Source of the DNA: an uncultured Prevotellaceae bacterium
GTDB lineage: Bacteria > Bacteroidota > Bacteroidia > Bacteroidales > Bacteroidaceae
Length of the DNA stretch: 64,000 nt
NCBI GenBank assembly: GCA_902785695.1
Contig: CACZZQ010000006.1
Span: 1 to 64,000, forward strand
Reading direction: 5' to 3'
The translations under genes were made by a program, and so were the position numbers. Positions within the stretch are counted from its first letter, which is position 1, and each line of letters starts with the position of its first letter. The notes beneath the pieces are model-generated. The model searched no databases and was not told where the DNA came from. It saw only the letters and a list, made by a program, of their open reading frames with translations. This document shows positions 32,301 to 41,400 of the stretch, piece by piece.

Positions 32301-32751
32301 CTATGGTGCTCAGGAGAATGACTTCTACTACTATCTTGGCATCGCTTATGATGCGATGGGACAGCAAGAAAATGCCCGTGAGTGTTGGATGGAAGCTACC
32401 AAGGGACCTCAGGAACCTGCACCAGCGATGTACTATAATGATGCTAAGCCCGACAAGATTTTCTATGCGGCATTGGCGTATCGGAAGTTGGGAGATGATG
32501 CAAAAGCCAATGGGCTTTGTTATAAGCTCATCAATTATGGAAAACAGCACATCTTCGAGCATCAGACGATGGACTATTTTGCAGTGTCATTGCCCGACTT
32601 GTTGATCTGGGACGACTCGCTCGATGTGAAGAACCGCATCCATTGTCTTTATATGCTTGCTTTGGGTTATGAAGGCATGGGCGATCACGAGAAGGCAGAA
32701 CGCTATTTTGCAGAATTACAATCAATGGACATCAATCATAAGAGAGCATGA
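29302..32751 (+). CDS. DUF5107 domain and TPR protein of the sugar locus
   Basis: 1149 residues, cytoplasmic-looking. Residues about 40-480 are a DUF5107-type beta-rich domain (VMVMPELGGRIQMAYDK, PWISGGIEFNWPQHHRPS, FLWWANPAVEVNDEYQSVFP) resembling galactose-mutarotase-like folds. From about 500 to the end it is built of TPR units (SALDYYEEALRRDPNDVRCL, YFEAACISTAQGRYEDALDE). These proteins accompany sugar porters and glycosidases in Bacteroidetes; the biochemical role is unclear. It overlaps the porter and the GH35 gene by 4 bases each. At least four in-frame repeat insertions are visible: residues about 306-343, 581-592, 745-757 and 842-867. This makes it the most heavily invaded gene in the window, with the frame kept open throughout. 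Confidence 0.85.
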   Translation: MIKAWREIVTIPTYEIGKAEKTPIFLEKRVYQGSSGVVYPYPVIESIADEPTPHEWNVVFLENEYIKVMVMPELGGRIQMAYDKIKQRHFVYYNHVIKPALVGLAGPWISGGIEFNWPQHHRPSTYLPVDCDIVENEDGSITVWVNEMERMFHQKGMAGFTLRPGCAYLEIQGRVSNRTPLPQTFLWWANPAVEVNDEYQSVFPPDVNAVFDHGKRAVSSFPIATGTYYKMDYSAGVDISNYKNIYVPTSYMAVNSKYDFEGGYENDTKGGMLHVASHHFSPGKKQWTWGNGDFGRAWDRNLTDEGPTPMPLPVWRGVDSPAGSSDKKSIYSPPSQGGVRGESSFRPYIELMAGVYTENQPDFTWLMPYEEKQFVQYFMPYRELGVVKQASKDFILNIDEGGHFKVLATSKQEVRIVLRDKKGEEFFNQVVTLSPEEVFEQTVDVKGTTLNDLVLNVGRLQWMAEPDEIRPIPDAAEAALSPEDTKTNDQLYLTGLHLEQYRHATWSALDYYEEALRRDPNDVRCLNQTGLWYLRRGRFDKAESYLRKAVKIWQKRNPNPYDGEAIFNLALCLKYKSGGLGDSTKRPNDQQEAYELFWKSTWNKAWADAGYFEAACISTAQGRYEDALDELNRSLIFNSCNHKARALKTAVLRLLDRKDEALAWIDESLLLDHFNYGCRYEKYLLTKNEALFDELKQLLRKSSNNYDELALDYAAAGLNDEARAIWDIAISEGAVSPMTYYYMGSFTPNPSLGGEGSDYFQRAEQADSYCCFPNRLEDVLALEAAKAQNPKGAKAPYYLGCLYYDKRQYDLAIENWELSARLDPSFPTVWRNLALARFNKAPLSSPKGDTIVSSTKEAPSGAVGEASEALEYMEKAFHLDETDSRILMELDQLYKRLQKPHQQRLDFLQKYPQLIAQRDDLVLEEITLLNQLGRYEEAKAKLDAHQFHPWEGGEGKVPAQYQFCRVELAKQALEKKNYEEAISLLQECLEYPHHLGEGKLYGAQENDFYYYLGIAYDAMGQQENARECWMEATKGPQEPAPAMYYNDAKPDKIFYAALAYRKLGDDAKANGLCYKLINYGKQHIFEHQTMDYFAVSLPDLLIWDDSLDVKNRIHCLYMLALGYEGMGDHEKAERYFAELQSMDINHKRA
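30218..30330 (+). repeat. In-frame double G/C-rich palindrome in the DUF5107 gene
   Basis: CCCCTCCCTGTATGGAGGGG and, 40 bases on, CCCCTCCCTCACAGGGAGGGG: two related hairpins facing each other, translated as PTPMPLPVWRG...SPPSQGGVRG. Confidence 0.8.
31045..31071 (+). repeat. In-frame GACCAAACGACCAAATGACC repeat
   Basis: Encodes DSTKRPNDQ inside a TPR unit. Its complement (GGTCGTTTGG) occurs in the gap after the LytTR gene and inside the kinase gene. Confidence 0.6.
31536..31572 (+). repeat. In-frame palindrome CCCCTCTCTCGGGGGAGAGGGG
   Basis: Hairpin-forming insertion translated as FTPNPSLGGEGSD between TPR units of the DUF5107 protein. Confidence 0.75.
31825..31902 (+). repeat. 78-nt in-frame palindromic element, copy 2
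   Basis: Same length, frame and layout as 9597-9674. The last 36 bases differ at only three positions. Encodes PLSSPKGD...KEAPSGAVGEAS in the DUF5107-TPR protein. Confidence 0.88.
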
Positions 32752-35477
32752 GAAAGCTGTTTTTATTACCGATATTGTTGTTGATGTGCCTTGTGGCAGG
32801 CGCACAAAACAAGAAAGTCGCCGTGCTGGGCGACTCGTATTCCACCTTCGAGGGGTCTATTCCCAAAGGAAATGCCATCTGGTATTTCAAACGTAATAAC
32901 CCTAATCAGACGGATGTGAACCGTGTGGAGCAGACGTGGTGGGCGCAGCTCATTGAGCGCAAAGGCTGGGAGTTGCTGATGAACAACTCGTTTAGTGGTT
33001 CTACCATCTGTAATACAGGTTATAACAAGGAGGACTACAGCGACCGTTCGTTTACAAAGCGCATGGATAATCTGGGTGGCAATCCAGATCTCATCTTCAT
33101 CTTTGGTGCCACGAACGACAGTTGGGCTCATTCGCCTATTGGTGAGTTCAAATATGAGAACATCACCAAGGATGACCTGTGGAGTTTTCGTCCGGCAATG
33201 GCTTATATGCTGGATTGGATGACGAAGCATTATGTGAAGTCGGACATCTACTTCCTGCTGAACGATGGGTTGAGCAAGGAGGTGACAGAATCTTCAAAAC
33301 TCATCTGTCAGCACTATGGCGTGAAGTGTATTGAACTGAAAGGCATTCATAAGATGGCTGGTCACCCTTCCATCAAGGGTATGCAGCAGATTGCCGACCA
33401 GATAGAGCAGGCTATGAATCCTGTGGTGACATGGGATAAGCACAGTCTGATGATGGACGGGCGTCGCATTGTGCCTGTGATGGGTGAAGTGCACTATTCG
33501 CGTATCCCTGCCGACGAATGGCAGCAGGAGGTGCGTAAGATGAAAGAGGGTGGTGTGACGATGATTGCTACCTATGTGTTCTGGAATCATGTGGAGGAGG
33601 AAGAGGGCATCTTCCGTTGGGACGGTCAGCGCAACCTGCGTCGTTTCCTCGAGATCTGTAAGGACGAGCAGATGCCAGTGGTGCTTCGCATGGGGCCGTT
33701 CTGCCATGGGGAGGTGCGCAATGGCGGCATCCCTGATTGGATGTGGAGCCTCCCCCCAGCCCCCTCCGAGAGAGGGGGAGCTTCAAAGCCTATCAAGATG
33801 CGTTCGCAAGATCCTCGTTTTCTGTATTATGCTGAACGGCTTTATCGCCAGATCTTTACACAGGTGCAAGGTTTGCAATGGAAAGACGGCGGCCCAGTCA
33901 TCGCGGCTCAGTTTGATAATGAATACAGAGGACGTGGCGAGTATCTGATGGACTTGAAGAAGATAGCCACGAAGATTGGTTTCGACCTGCCGTTCTATAC
34001 ACGTACGGGTTGGCCAGAGTTGGCTACGCCCGTTCCCTTTGGCGAGATGCTGCCTCTCTATGGCGACTATGCCGATGGCTTCTGGGACCGTACGCTGGGC
34101 GAGACGGACGGCAACTATTACAAGGCGTTCAACTTCAAAGCGTTCCGTTCCAGTACAGCCATTGCTACGGAGCAATTGGGCGACCAGATGGCGAAGGTAA
34201 GCAAGGGGGATGAGGATTATCCTTACTTCACCTGCGAACTGGGTGGAGGCATGATGCAGGCCTATCACCGCCGTCCTTATCTCTATCCAGAGGATGCCTA
34301 TTCGATGGCTGTTGTGAAGTTGGGCTCTGGCTCTAACCTGCTGGGCTATTATATGTATCATGGCGGTACGAATCCGGAAGGCAAGACGTATCTGAACGAG
34401 AACCAGCGCACCCAAGGCACGAACTACAACGATATGCCTGTTAAGAACTACGACTTCCAAGCTCCGCTGGGTGAGTTTGGCCAGAAGAATCCCCACTATT
34501 ATCTCCTGCGTCCATTACATCTCTTTATGCAAGACTGGGGCGAACAACTGGCCGAGATGGAGGCATCGTTCCCAGCTCCGCAGGATATCAAGAAGGGCGA
34601 TGACGCGCAGTTGCGCTGGGCTGTTCGCTCAAAGGATAATAGTGGTTTTATCTTTGTAAATAACTACGAGCGGTTGCAGAACCTTTCCGAGAAGAAGAAT
34701 GTAGAGTTGGAGGCCTGTGGCGTAATACTGCCAAAGCTAAATATCCCCGCTGGCTGTATCGCTATCTTCCCCGTGAATATCGATGGTATCAAGTATGCCA
34801 CAGCTCAGTTGGTGGCTAAGCGCGACGGAAAGATTTATATGATGCAAGTCCCAGGCATTCCCACCATCATCTCTATGATGAATGGAAAGACATTGAAGAA
34901 CGTGAAGGCAAATGGACTCGCAAAGCCCGTCTATCAGAACATCTACCTGCTGACACAACAAGAAGCGGAACACCTGCTTTTAAGTGAAAATGGAATAGTG
35001 AATAGTGAAAAATGTGCTGCCGCATCCCCGTTGGTTGCAACGAAAGTGAAGGAGGCAGGACCGCTGCGAAAGATAACGATGGGTGTGCAGGAGGTGGCAG
35101 AGGAACCTACAGACGAGGACTTCGAACAGGCCGCTGTTTATAGTATCAAACCCTCTGACGCGGTAGCCGATTCTTCACTCTTCACTCTTCACTCTTCACT
35201 CTTGAAAATCACCTATCAAGGTGACTGTGCACGTTTGTATGCCTCCCTCCCCTCTGACTCTCCCCTCGGGCAGGGGCGAAAAGTGTTGGTGGCCGATCAT
35301 TTCCAATATGGCCGCCCCATGCTCTTTGGCTTGTGGCGTCTGCCAAAAGGGGTGACGGAATTAGAACTGCGAATCCTTCCTATGCAAGAGAATATGCCCG
35401 TTTACTTGCCACGTGAAGCTGATAAAACGCCGGGCGAATGTGTGAAACGTGTAGAACTCACTAACGAAGGATTATGA
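32748..35477 (+). CDS. SGNH-hydrolase / GH35 beta-galactosidase fusion
   Basis: 909 residues, signal peptide 1-19. Residues about 22-225 are SGNH/GDSL-like: VAVLGDSYSTFEG (Ser block), SGSTICNTGY, FGATND, and a late GHPSIKGM carrying the His. Residues about 240-640 are GH35: VMGEVHYSRIPADEWQQEV, PFCHGEVRNGGIPDW, acid/base Glu392 in AAQFDNEYRG, candidate nucleophile Glu497 in TCELGGGM. C-terminal jelly-roll-like domains follow. Likely removes acyl groups and terminal beta-galactose from the same glycan outside the inner membrane. In-frame repeats are at residues about 334-346, 746-755, 801-818 and 832-843. Overlaps both neighbours by 4 bases, in one operon with the porter and GH2. Confidence 0.88.
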   Translation: MRKLFLLPILLLMCLVAGAQNKKVAVLGDSYSTFEGSIPKGNAIWYFKRNNPNQTDVNRVEQTWWAQLIERKGWELLMNNSFSGSTICNTGYNKEDYSDRSFTKRMDNLGGNPDLIFIFGATNDSWAHSPIGEFKYENITKDDLWSFRPAMAYMLDWMTKHYVKSDIYFLLNDGLSKEVTESSKLICQHYGVKCIELKGIHKMAGHPSIKGMQQIADQIEQAMNPVVTWDKHSLMMDGRRIVPVMGEVHYSRIPADEWQQEVRKMKEGGVTMIATYVFWNHVEEEEGIFRWDGQRNLRRFLEICKDEQMPVVLRMGPFCHGEVRNGGIPDWMWSLPPAPSERGGASKPIKMRSQDPRFLYYAERLYRQIFTQVQGLQWKDGGPVIAAQFDNEYRGRGEYLMDLKKIATKIGFDLPFYTRTGWPELATPVPFGEMLPLYGDYADGFWDRTLGETDGNYYKAFNFKAFRSSTAIATEQLGDQMAKVSKGDEDYPYFTCELGGGMMQAYHRRPYLYPEDAYSMAVVKLGSGSNLLGYYMYHGGTNPEGKTYLNENQRTQGTNYNDMPVKNYDFQAPLGEFGQKNPHYYLLRPLHLFMQDWGEQLAEMEASFPAPQDIKKGDDAQLRWAVRSKDNSGFIFVNNYERLQNLSEKKNVELEACGVILPKLNIPAGCIAIFPVNIDGIKYATAQLVAKRDGKIYMMQVPGIPTIISMMNGKTLKNVKANGLAKPVYQNIYLLTQQEAEHLLLSENGIVNSEKCAAASPLVATKVKEAGPLRKITMGVQEVAEEPTDEDFEQAAVYSIKPSDAVADSSLFTLHSSLLKITYQGDCARLYASLPSDSPLGQGRKVLVADHFQYGRPMLFGLWRLPKGVTELELRILPMQENMPVYLPREADKTPGECVKRVELTNEGL
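33747..33786 (+). repeat. In-frame palindrome in the GH35 catalytic domain
   Basis: GAGCCTCCCCCCAGCCCCCT followed by CCGAGAGAGGGGGAGCTTC. Read as SLPPAPSERGGAS just after GGIPDWMW, where GH35 enzymes normally go straight on to (K)MRSQDP. Confidence 0.8.
34984..35013 (+). repeat. In-frame AGTGAAAATGGAATAGTGAATAGTGAAAAATG string
   Basis: Gives SENGIVNSEKC near the C-terminus of the GH35 protein. The AGTGAATAGTGAA motif recurs in the menB-menC gap (about 57343-57356). Confidence 0.6.
35146..35200 (+). repeat. 55-nt repeat, copy 1, in frame in GH35 gene
   Basis: Identical over 55 bases to 37029-37083; ends in four tandem TTCACTC-type heptamers. Encodes KPSDAVADSSLFTLHSSL in frame. Confidence 0.95.
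35241..35280 (+). repeat. In-frame GC-rich repeat near the GH35 C-terminus
   Basis: GCCTCCCTCCCCTCTGACTC plus TCCCCTCGGGCAGGGGCGAA, containing CCCCTCGGGCAGGGG. Translated ASLPSDSPLGQGR. Confidence 0.65.
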
Positions 35478-38407
35478 AACGATACCTCTTTCTATCGATT
35501 AGCTGTTGGCTATTGGCTGTTGGCCATGCAGCAGCTCAGCAGATTCTTGGCCTTTCCGGGCTGTGGGAGTTTGGTATGGGCGATGAAGAACGCTATGATG
35601 ACTTTGTGGAGTTGCCTGGCTCAATGCTCACTAACGGCAAAGGCAACGATGTGGATGTTCATACAAAGTGGACGGGTTCGCTTTACGATTCATCGTACTT
35701 TTTCAACCCCTATATGGAGCCATATCGCCAGAAAGGACAGATGAAGTTTCCTTTCTTTCTGACACCAGAGAAACATTATGTGGGCAATGCATGGTACAAA
35801 AGGTCGGTCTATGTTCCGAAGGACTGGGGCGATCAGCGTATTGTTTTGTTTTTGGAACGGCCACATATTGAGACGACGGTTTTTGTAAATGGTCGTGAGG
35901 TGGGTCATCAGATGTCGCTGTCGGTGCCTCATCGTTATGACGTGACCAAATATATCAAGAAAGGTGAGCGCAACGAGATTGCCATCCGTGTGTATAATGG
36001 CATAGAGAACGTATGCGTGGGACAGGATTCTCATTCAGTGACCGACCAGACGCAGGGCAACTGGAACGGCATCACGGGTCGTATTGAACTTCAGGCACAG
36101 TGGAAGAAACTGAACATCCGTCACGTGCGCATCTTGCCTTATGCTGCCGAGGGCACCGTGACGGTGGAAGTACTGTTGGAGAACCATGTCGATGGCCTTC
36201 GCTTCTTCCCCATGTACGATTATCAGGTGAAGGCGCAAATCCGTGAATTAAGCGAAGGAACAACGAGAAAGTTCGTCACTAATTCAACGGCATTTGCCGA
36301 GGGGCGCAAAATCACGTTTAAGTTCCGCATGGGGCGTGATGTCAAATACTGGGACGAGTTCCATCCCCATCTCTATCGACTGACGGTAGAGGCTGGCGAG
36401 ACTGCCTATGAGACGCAGTTCGGCCTGCGCGAGATTAAGATAAAAGGCCGACAGTTCTATATCAACGGCCGCCCGTTGTTCCTGCGTGGAACGGTGGAGA
36501 ACTGCCTCTTTCCAGAGACGGGCTACCCGCCTACCGACGAGGATGAGTGGATGCGTATCTTCAAGAAATGCAAGGAGTATGGGCTGAACCATGTTCGCTT
36601 CCACAGCTATTGCCCGCCAGACGCTGCTTTCACCGCCGCCGACCGTGTGGGCATCTACCTGCAGCCCGAAGGTCCCTCGTGGCCTAATCACGGGGTGAAA
36701 CTGCGCCGTGGTCAGACGATTGACCAGTATCTGTTGGAGGAGTCGAAGCGTATCATCGACGAATACGGACATCATCCCTCGTTTGTGATGATGGCCGCAG
36801 GCAACGAACCTGCCGGCGACTGGGTCACGTATTGCAACGACTGGGTGAAGCAGATGCACGAGTATGACTCTACGAAGGTGTATTGCGGTGCCAGCGTTGG
36901 CGGCGGATGGGCGTGGGACGACGGCTCTGAGTATCATGTGAAGGGCGGTGCACGCGGACTTGACTGGGATCGCAAAGCCCCTTCGAGCAATGATGATTAC
37001 TATGCCCAGATAGAACGCCCCCGCAACTTCAAACCCTCTGACGCGGTAGCCGATTCTTCACTCTTCACTCTTCACTCTTCACTTAATAACTCGCCCATTA
37101 TTGCTCATGAACAAGGCCAGTGGTGCGCCTTCCCTGATTTCAAGGAGATAACGCAGTACACCGGAGTGTATAAAGCCCGCAACTTCGAGATATTCCGTGA
37201 TATGCTGCGTGACAATGGCATGGAACGAATGGCCGAGAAGTTCCTGATGGCCAGTGGACGGTTGCAGACACTGTGCTATAAATACGAGATAGAGCGCAAC
37301 CTGCGTACCAAGGACTATGCCGGTTTCCAGCTTCTGGGGCTCAACGACTATAGCGGACAGGGAACGGCCCTTGTAGGCCCACTGAATGTACACTGGCAAG
37401 AGAAAGGCTACTGTACGGCCAGCGACTGGCGTGAGTTCTGCAACTCAGTGGTCCTTCTGGCTCGCTTCCCCAAGTTCGTCTTCACCAGTCAAGAGACCTT
37501 GCGGGTGCCTTTGGAAATATATAATGCCTTCTATGGGTATGTTGCCAAGGCCAAGATTACCTATAGTATAGAAGACGATAAACAGGTGGTTTATCATCAG
37601 GGCACGCTCATCTCTGACAGTATCGGTATTGGGAAGAATAATGCATTGGGCATGGTGGAGTATTCGCTTGAATCTATCACGGAACCTGTGAAACTGACTC
37701 TTACCGTACGTTTTGGCAAAGCCGTGCACAATCATTGGGACTTCTGGGTGTACCCTTGCGCTTCGCTAAATGATAAAGAAAAAATGATAAATGATAAAGG
37801 CCCTTACATCGCCGACTCAATAGACGCTCGTGCCTTGAAGGTATTGAAACGGGGCGGCACCGTTTTGCTGACAGCAGCCGGACGGGTGACGCTGGGCAGC
37901 GATGTGAAGCAGACTTATCTGCCTGTATTCTGGAACACGTCGTGGTTCAAGATGCGTCCGCCGCATACCACTGGCGCCTATATTGAAAAAGAGCATCCGC
38001 TGTTTAAGCACGGATTCCCCACTGACGACTGGGCTAACCTCAACTGGTGGGAACTGCTGAACCGTGCTCAGGTGATGAATCTGCAGGAGCTTCCCAAGGA
38101 CTATCAGTCGCCCGTTCAGCCTATTGACACTTGGCATGTGTCCCGGAAACTGGGTATGCTGATTGAGGCCAGGGTCCTGAAAGGCAAGCTGCTGATGACC
38201 ACGATGGATATCAGTCGTGACCTGGATCACCGCATCGTGGCCCGACAGATGCGGCATGCTATTCTCGGCTATATGCAGAGCGACGATTTCCAGCCTGTCA
38301 TTACATTGGCACCGGAAACCATCCGACATTTCTATACTGAACAGGCACCGCCTGTAAATATGTTTACCAACGACTCGCCCGATGAGTTGAAACCAAAGAT
38401 TAAATAA
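35474..38407 (+). CDS. Glycoside hydrolase family 2 (beta-galactosidase/glucuronidase type)
   Basis: 977 residues, signal peptide 1-21. An N-terminal sugar-binding jelly roll (about 25-215, AWYKRSVYVPKDW, TTVFVNGREVGHQ, GNWNGITGRIEL) and an Ig-like domain lead to the TIM barrel (about 325-600). There INGRPLFLRGTVEN precedes HVRFHSYCPPDAAF, acid/base Glu445 in AAGNEPAGDW and candidate nucleophile Glu546 in IIAHEQGQWC. A long C-terminal region of unclear fold follows. Exact substrate cannot be told; beta-galactoside or beta-glucuronide in a pectic or arabinogalactan glycan fits the locus. The 55-nt repeat encodes residues 520-537, just before the nucleophile strand. A second in-frame string (37769-37799) is at about residue 766-775. 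Last gene of the operon, ending in a strong terminator. Confidence 0.87.
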   Translation: MKRYLFLSISCWLLAVGHAAAQQILGLSGLWEFGMGDEERYDDFVELPGSMLTNGKGNDVDVHTKWTGSLYDSSYFFNPYMEPYRQKGQMKFPFFLTPEKHYVGNAWYKRSVYVPKDWGDQRIVLFLERPHIETTVFVNGREVGHQMSLSVPHRYDVTKYIKKGERNEIAIRVYNGIENVCVGQDSHSVTDQTQGNWNGITGRIELQAQWKKLNIRHVRILPYAAEGTVTVEVLLENHVDGLRFFPMYDYQVKAQIRELSEGTTRKFVTNSTAFAEGRKITFKFRMGRDVKYWDEFHPHLYRLTVEAGETAYETQFGLREIKIKGRQFYINGRPLFLRGTVENCLFPETGYPPTDEDEWMRIFKKCKEYGLNHVRFHSYCPPDAAFTAADRVGIYLQPEGPSWPNHGVKLRRGQTIDQYLLEESKRIIDEYGHHPSFVMMAAGNEPAGDWVTYCNDWVKQMHEYDSTKVYCGASVGGGWAWDDGSEYHVKGGARGLDWDRKAPSSNDDYYAQIERPRNFKPSDAVADSSLFTLHSSLNNSPIIAHEQGQWCAFPDFKEITQYTGVYKARNFEIFRDMLRDNGMERMAEKFLMASGRLQTLCYKYEIERNLRTKDYAGFQLLGLNDYSGQGTALVGPLNVHWQEKGYCTASDWREFCNSVVLLARFPKFVFTSQETLRVPLEIYNAFYGYVAKAKITYSIEDDKQVVYHQGTLISDSIGIGKNNALGMVEYSLESITEPVKLTLTVRFGKAVHNHWDFWVYPCASLNDKEKMINDKGPYIADSIDARALKVLKRGGTVLLTAAGRVTLGSDVKQTYLPVFWNTSWFKMRPPHTTGAYIEKEHPLFKHGFPTDDWANLNWWELLNRAQVMNLQELPKDYQSPVQPIDTWHVSRKLGMLIEARVLKGKLLMTTMDISRDLDHRIVARQMRHAILGYMQSDDFQPVITLAPETIRHFYTEQAPPVNMFTNDSPDELKPKIK
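37029..37083 (+). repeat. 55-nt repeat, copy 2, in frame in GH2 gene
   Basis: Exact copy of 35146-35200, in the same frame, 1.9 kb downstream in the next gene. Confidence 0.95.
37769..37799 (+). repeat. In-frame AAATGATAAA repeat
   Basis: TAAATGATAAAGAAAAAATG plus ATAAATGATAAAG, translated LNDKEKMINDKG in the GH2 protein; AT-rich and unlike the surrounding codon use. Confidence 0.6.
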
Positions 38408-38450
38408 TCAAAGAAGGGTGCTGATGTCAGCACCCTTCTTTGATTATTTC
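38403..38450. terminator. Long bidirectional terminator
   Basis: AAATAATCAAAGAAGGGTGC and its reverse complement GCACCCTTCTTTGATTATTT form a stem of more than 20 bp around a short TGATGTCA loop, between convergent GH2 and GH105-GH27 genes. The right arm runs into the stop region of the minus-strand gene. Confidence 0.92.
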
Positions 38451-41400
38451 TTAAGTATCTTCTTGCCGTCCTCAATAACGATACCTGAGACATTGGCTTG
38501 ATGAGCAGGCTGCCCGCTCAAGTTGTAGACAATGCCTTTCTGGTGATAAGCTTTTGATGCGTGTATGTCGTTTACAATCTCTTTGCTGACCACGTCGATA
38601 TAGTCGATATCGGGCAGCCAATTGCTGGTGTTCACCAGTCGGATGGTGTTCTCGCCGGGCTCCAGGGTGATGTCGAACGTCTTCTTGCCCACCTTATCCC
38701 AGCCGCCGGAGTTGCATCCGCTGAAGGTCTTCACCCTCTTGCCGTTCACGTAGACGTTCATGGTGCGGCTCTCTCCGCAAATGTAGCCGATGGTGAGTTG
38801 GTAGTCGCCGCCTTCCTTGCTGTACACATTGTGCCACTCCAAGTAGTTGTTCGTGTTGCTGCCACCGATGTAGCCCGCTTTGTATCCCCCCGAACAGAAG
38901 GAAGCCTCTCTGTATTGGCATACGTTCCATTCTATCTCCGAGTAGGCTTTGCTGTAGGCCGTCTCTGCCTCGTAGCGTGTGCGCTCCATACGCGAGCCGG
39001 CCTCGGCCACATATATCCTGGTGCCGTGTTTAGGCACGGTGACCTGATAGCTGCCCAGGAATGTTCCCACATCCTTTTTGGTGAAGCAGTTGTGCAGTTT
39101 CACGCTGTCGGCCAGGTCTATATCCCTGAAGTTCAGCGTCACGGTTTTAGACGCGTCGTTGGGGTTGTAGATGGCGAATGCCCTTTTCAGGCCGTTGGCC
39201 CTCTCAATATCCTTCACCAAGATATAGCAGTCGTTGACTTTTGCCGCGAGGTAGGCCTGCTGGTAGAGTGTGTCCTGGTTCAGCGCAATGAGTTCCTCGT
39301 TCTTCAGCAGTTCCAGTGCCGTGGCGTTGATATTCTTCATGTTGCATCCTATGAGCAGAGGCGAGTTCATGATACACCACATACCGAAGTGAGTCTTGTC
39401 TTCCTCTGCGGTCATCGAGCGTCCCACCTCCAGCATATCCATATCGTTATAGTGGCCCTTGCTGCTGTATGCGCTCATATAGAGGTTTTCTGCCAATATG
39501 CCTTTCACCGAGTTCCATCCGTCGTAGATGTCGCCCGTGGTGCGCCACGAGAAGCCGGCATTGTCGGCCCATGTGCCAGGATAAGCCCATCGGCAGATGT
39601 TCATGCGCACGTCTGTGCGTCCGGTGTTCTTGATCGCTTTGGCGATGGCTGTGTAGCGTGTCTTTTCGTCAAGATCCAGGTTCTCGTTGTTGTGGATGGG
39701 GTCGCCGCCGCAGAAGTCCACTTTGATGAAGTCGAAGTCCAGGTCTTTGAAGAACAGGTCGCAGTCCTGCTGGTCGTGCTCGTACAGTCCTACGCCGACT
39801 CCCGTCTTGTCGCCGCCGTGATAGCTGCCGCAGGTGTTATGTCCTCCGTCGCTGTAGATGCCAGCCTTCAGTCCCTTCAGATGGATATACTCTACCACGG
39901 GCTTCAGTCCGTTGGGGAATCGGGTGGGGTGAATCTTCAGTTGTCCCGTAGCGGCATCTCGTCCGCCGAAGTAGCCGTCATCAATATTGATGTGGTCATA
40001 GCCTACAGCTGCCAGTCCTTTCGAAACCATTGCAGCGGCCTGTTCCTTGATGATTGTCTCGCTGATGTTCAGTGCGAACGTGTTCCATGAGCTCCATCCC
40101 ATCGTGGGGCCTTCTTTCACGGGCTCGTCCATCATCCGTTCGTATTCCGTGGCAGCCAGGATAAAGCCCCCCAGCACTTTTCCTTCTGTATAGAAATCAC
40201 TGCCTTCGGTACTAGTGGGTTTTGTGTCCTTACCCATCAGGTAGTAGGCTGCCGAACCGTCGCGATAGTTGCTTCCACCCAGTCCTGCCGACTTGCAGCA
40301 TCTGACGAGGTGTACCCCTCCGTTGCCGTCAGCAACCATAAACTGTTCCACCAATCCCTTGTAGGCTTTCTTTGCAATATCAAGATAGAATTTGTTGAGC
40401 ACTCTCAGACGAACGCCCTTGAGATAGGCAGCGGTGAAGATGGCTGTGCACGACGATTCCAGATAGTTGTTCACGGGTCCCGAGGTGTATCTGTAGCTGC
40501 TGTCATAGTCGGATGCCACGAACGTACCGTCGTGTGCCATCAGCTGATACCAGCATCCCGTCTTACTGTCCTGACGGGCGGCAATGCCTGCAGCCAGTTT
40601 CGTGAGATAGCCCTTCAGGGTCTTATAGTTAGCGGTAGCGGTCTTCTTGGCCTTCTGCATCTGCTCCAGTACGTCGACCAGTGCGAGGAAGTACCAGGCT
40701 TCTGCGCGTCCCCAGAACTCTGCCGAGTGATAGACCTCCTTTCCCTCTTCTGCTGAGATGCCGGCCCATTTCGAGGCTGCCTCGCCTGCGGGATCGGCGG
40801 TAAAGGCATGATAGAGCAGTTGTGCATCCTCGTCCCACAGGTATTTCCATGATATGGTAAACTGCTTGGTAATCAGGTTCCAGTCGTCAGTGGTCAACTT
40901 CGTATAGTCTTTATCCTCGTTGATCATCTGAGCCATCAGTGCCGCCCCCATATACAGACCGTCGCACCACATCTGGTCGGTGTACGATGACTTGTGCCAC
41001 CATCCGCCAGCTGCATCGGCCAGTGTGCTCTCCTTGATCACATAGTTCTCATTGGCTTTGGCAAAGCCCGTTCTGGCATCGGCAAAGCGCTGTTTTGCAG
41101 TTGCTAAGGCCGTACTGTCAGTGAATCGCGTGTCGGCAGCCAATTCCTGCAGCTTGAAATAGAGTTTCACGCCGTTCAGGTCGTCAAAGCTCTTACCCTG
41201 CTTGCCGTTATTGGGTATGTCGCACGTGTTGCCGTAGTGCCTGATGGCATAGTACCAGGGCATCACGTCCACGTCCTTATTGTCCTTATAGTAGTCGGCA
41301 GCCTCCAGAATAGCCTTTGCCACGAGGCCAGGCACGTAGTCGAGTGTGCTGGCTGTGCCGTTGGGTTCCTCAATAACATTCCCCTCGTTGTCGTATTTCC

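Noticed and set aside
38561-40090. 509-codon open frame on the plus strand
   Set aside because: It is antisense to the well-supported GH105-GH27 gene, has no recognisable domain, and reflects the codon bias of the real gene.
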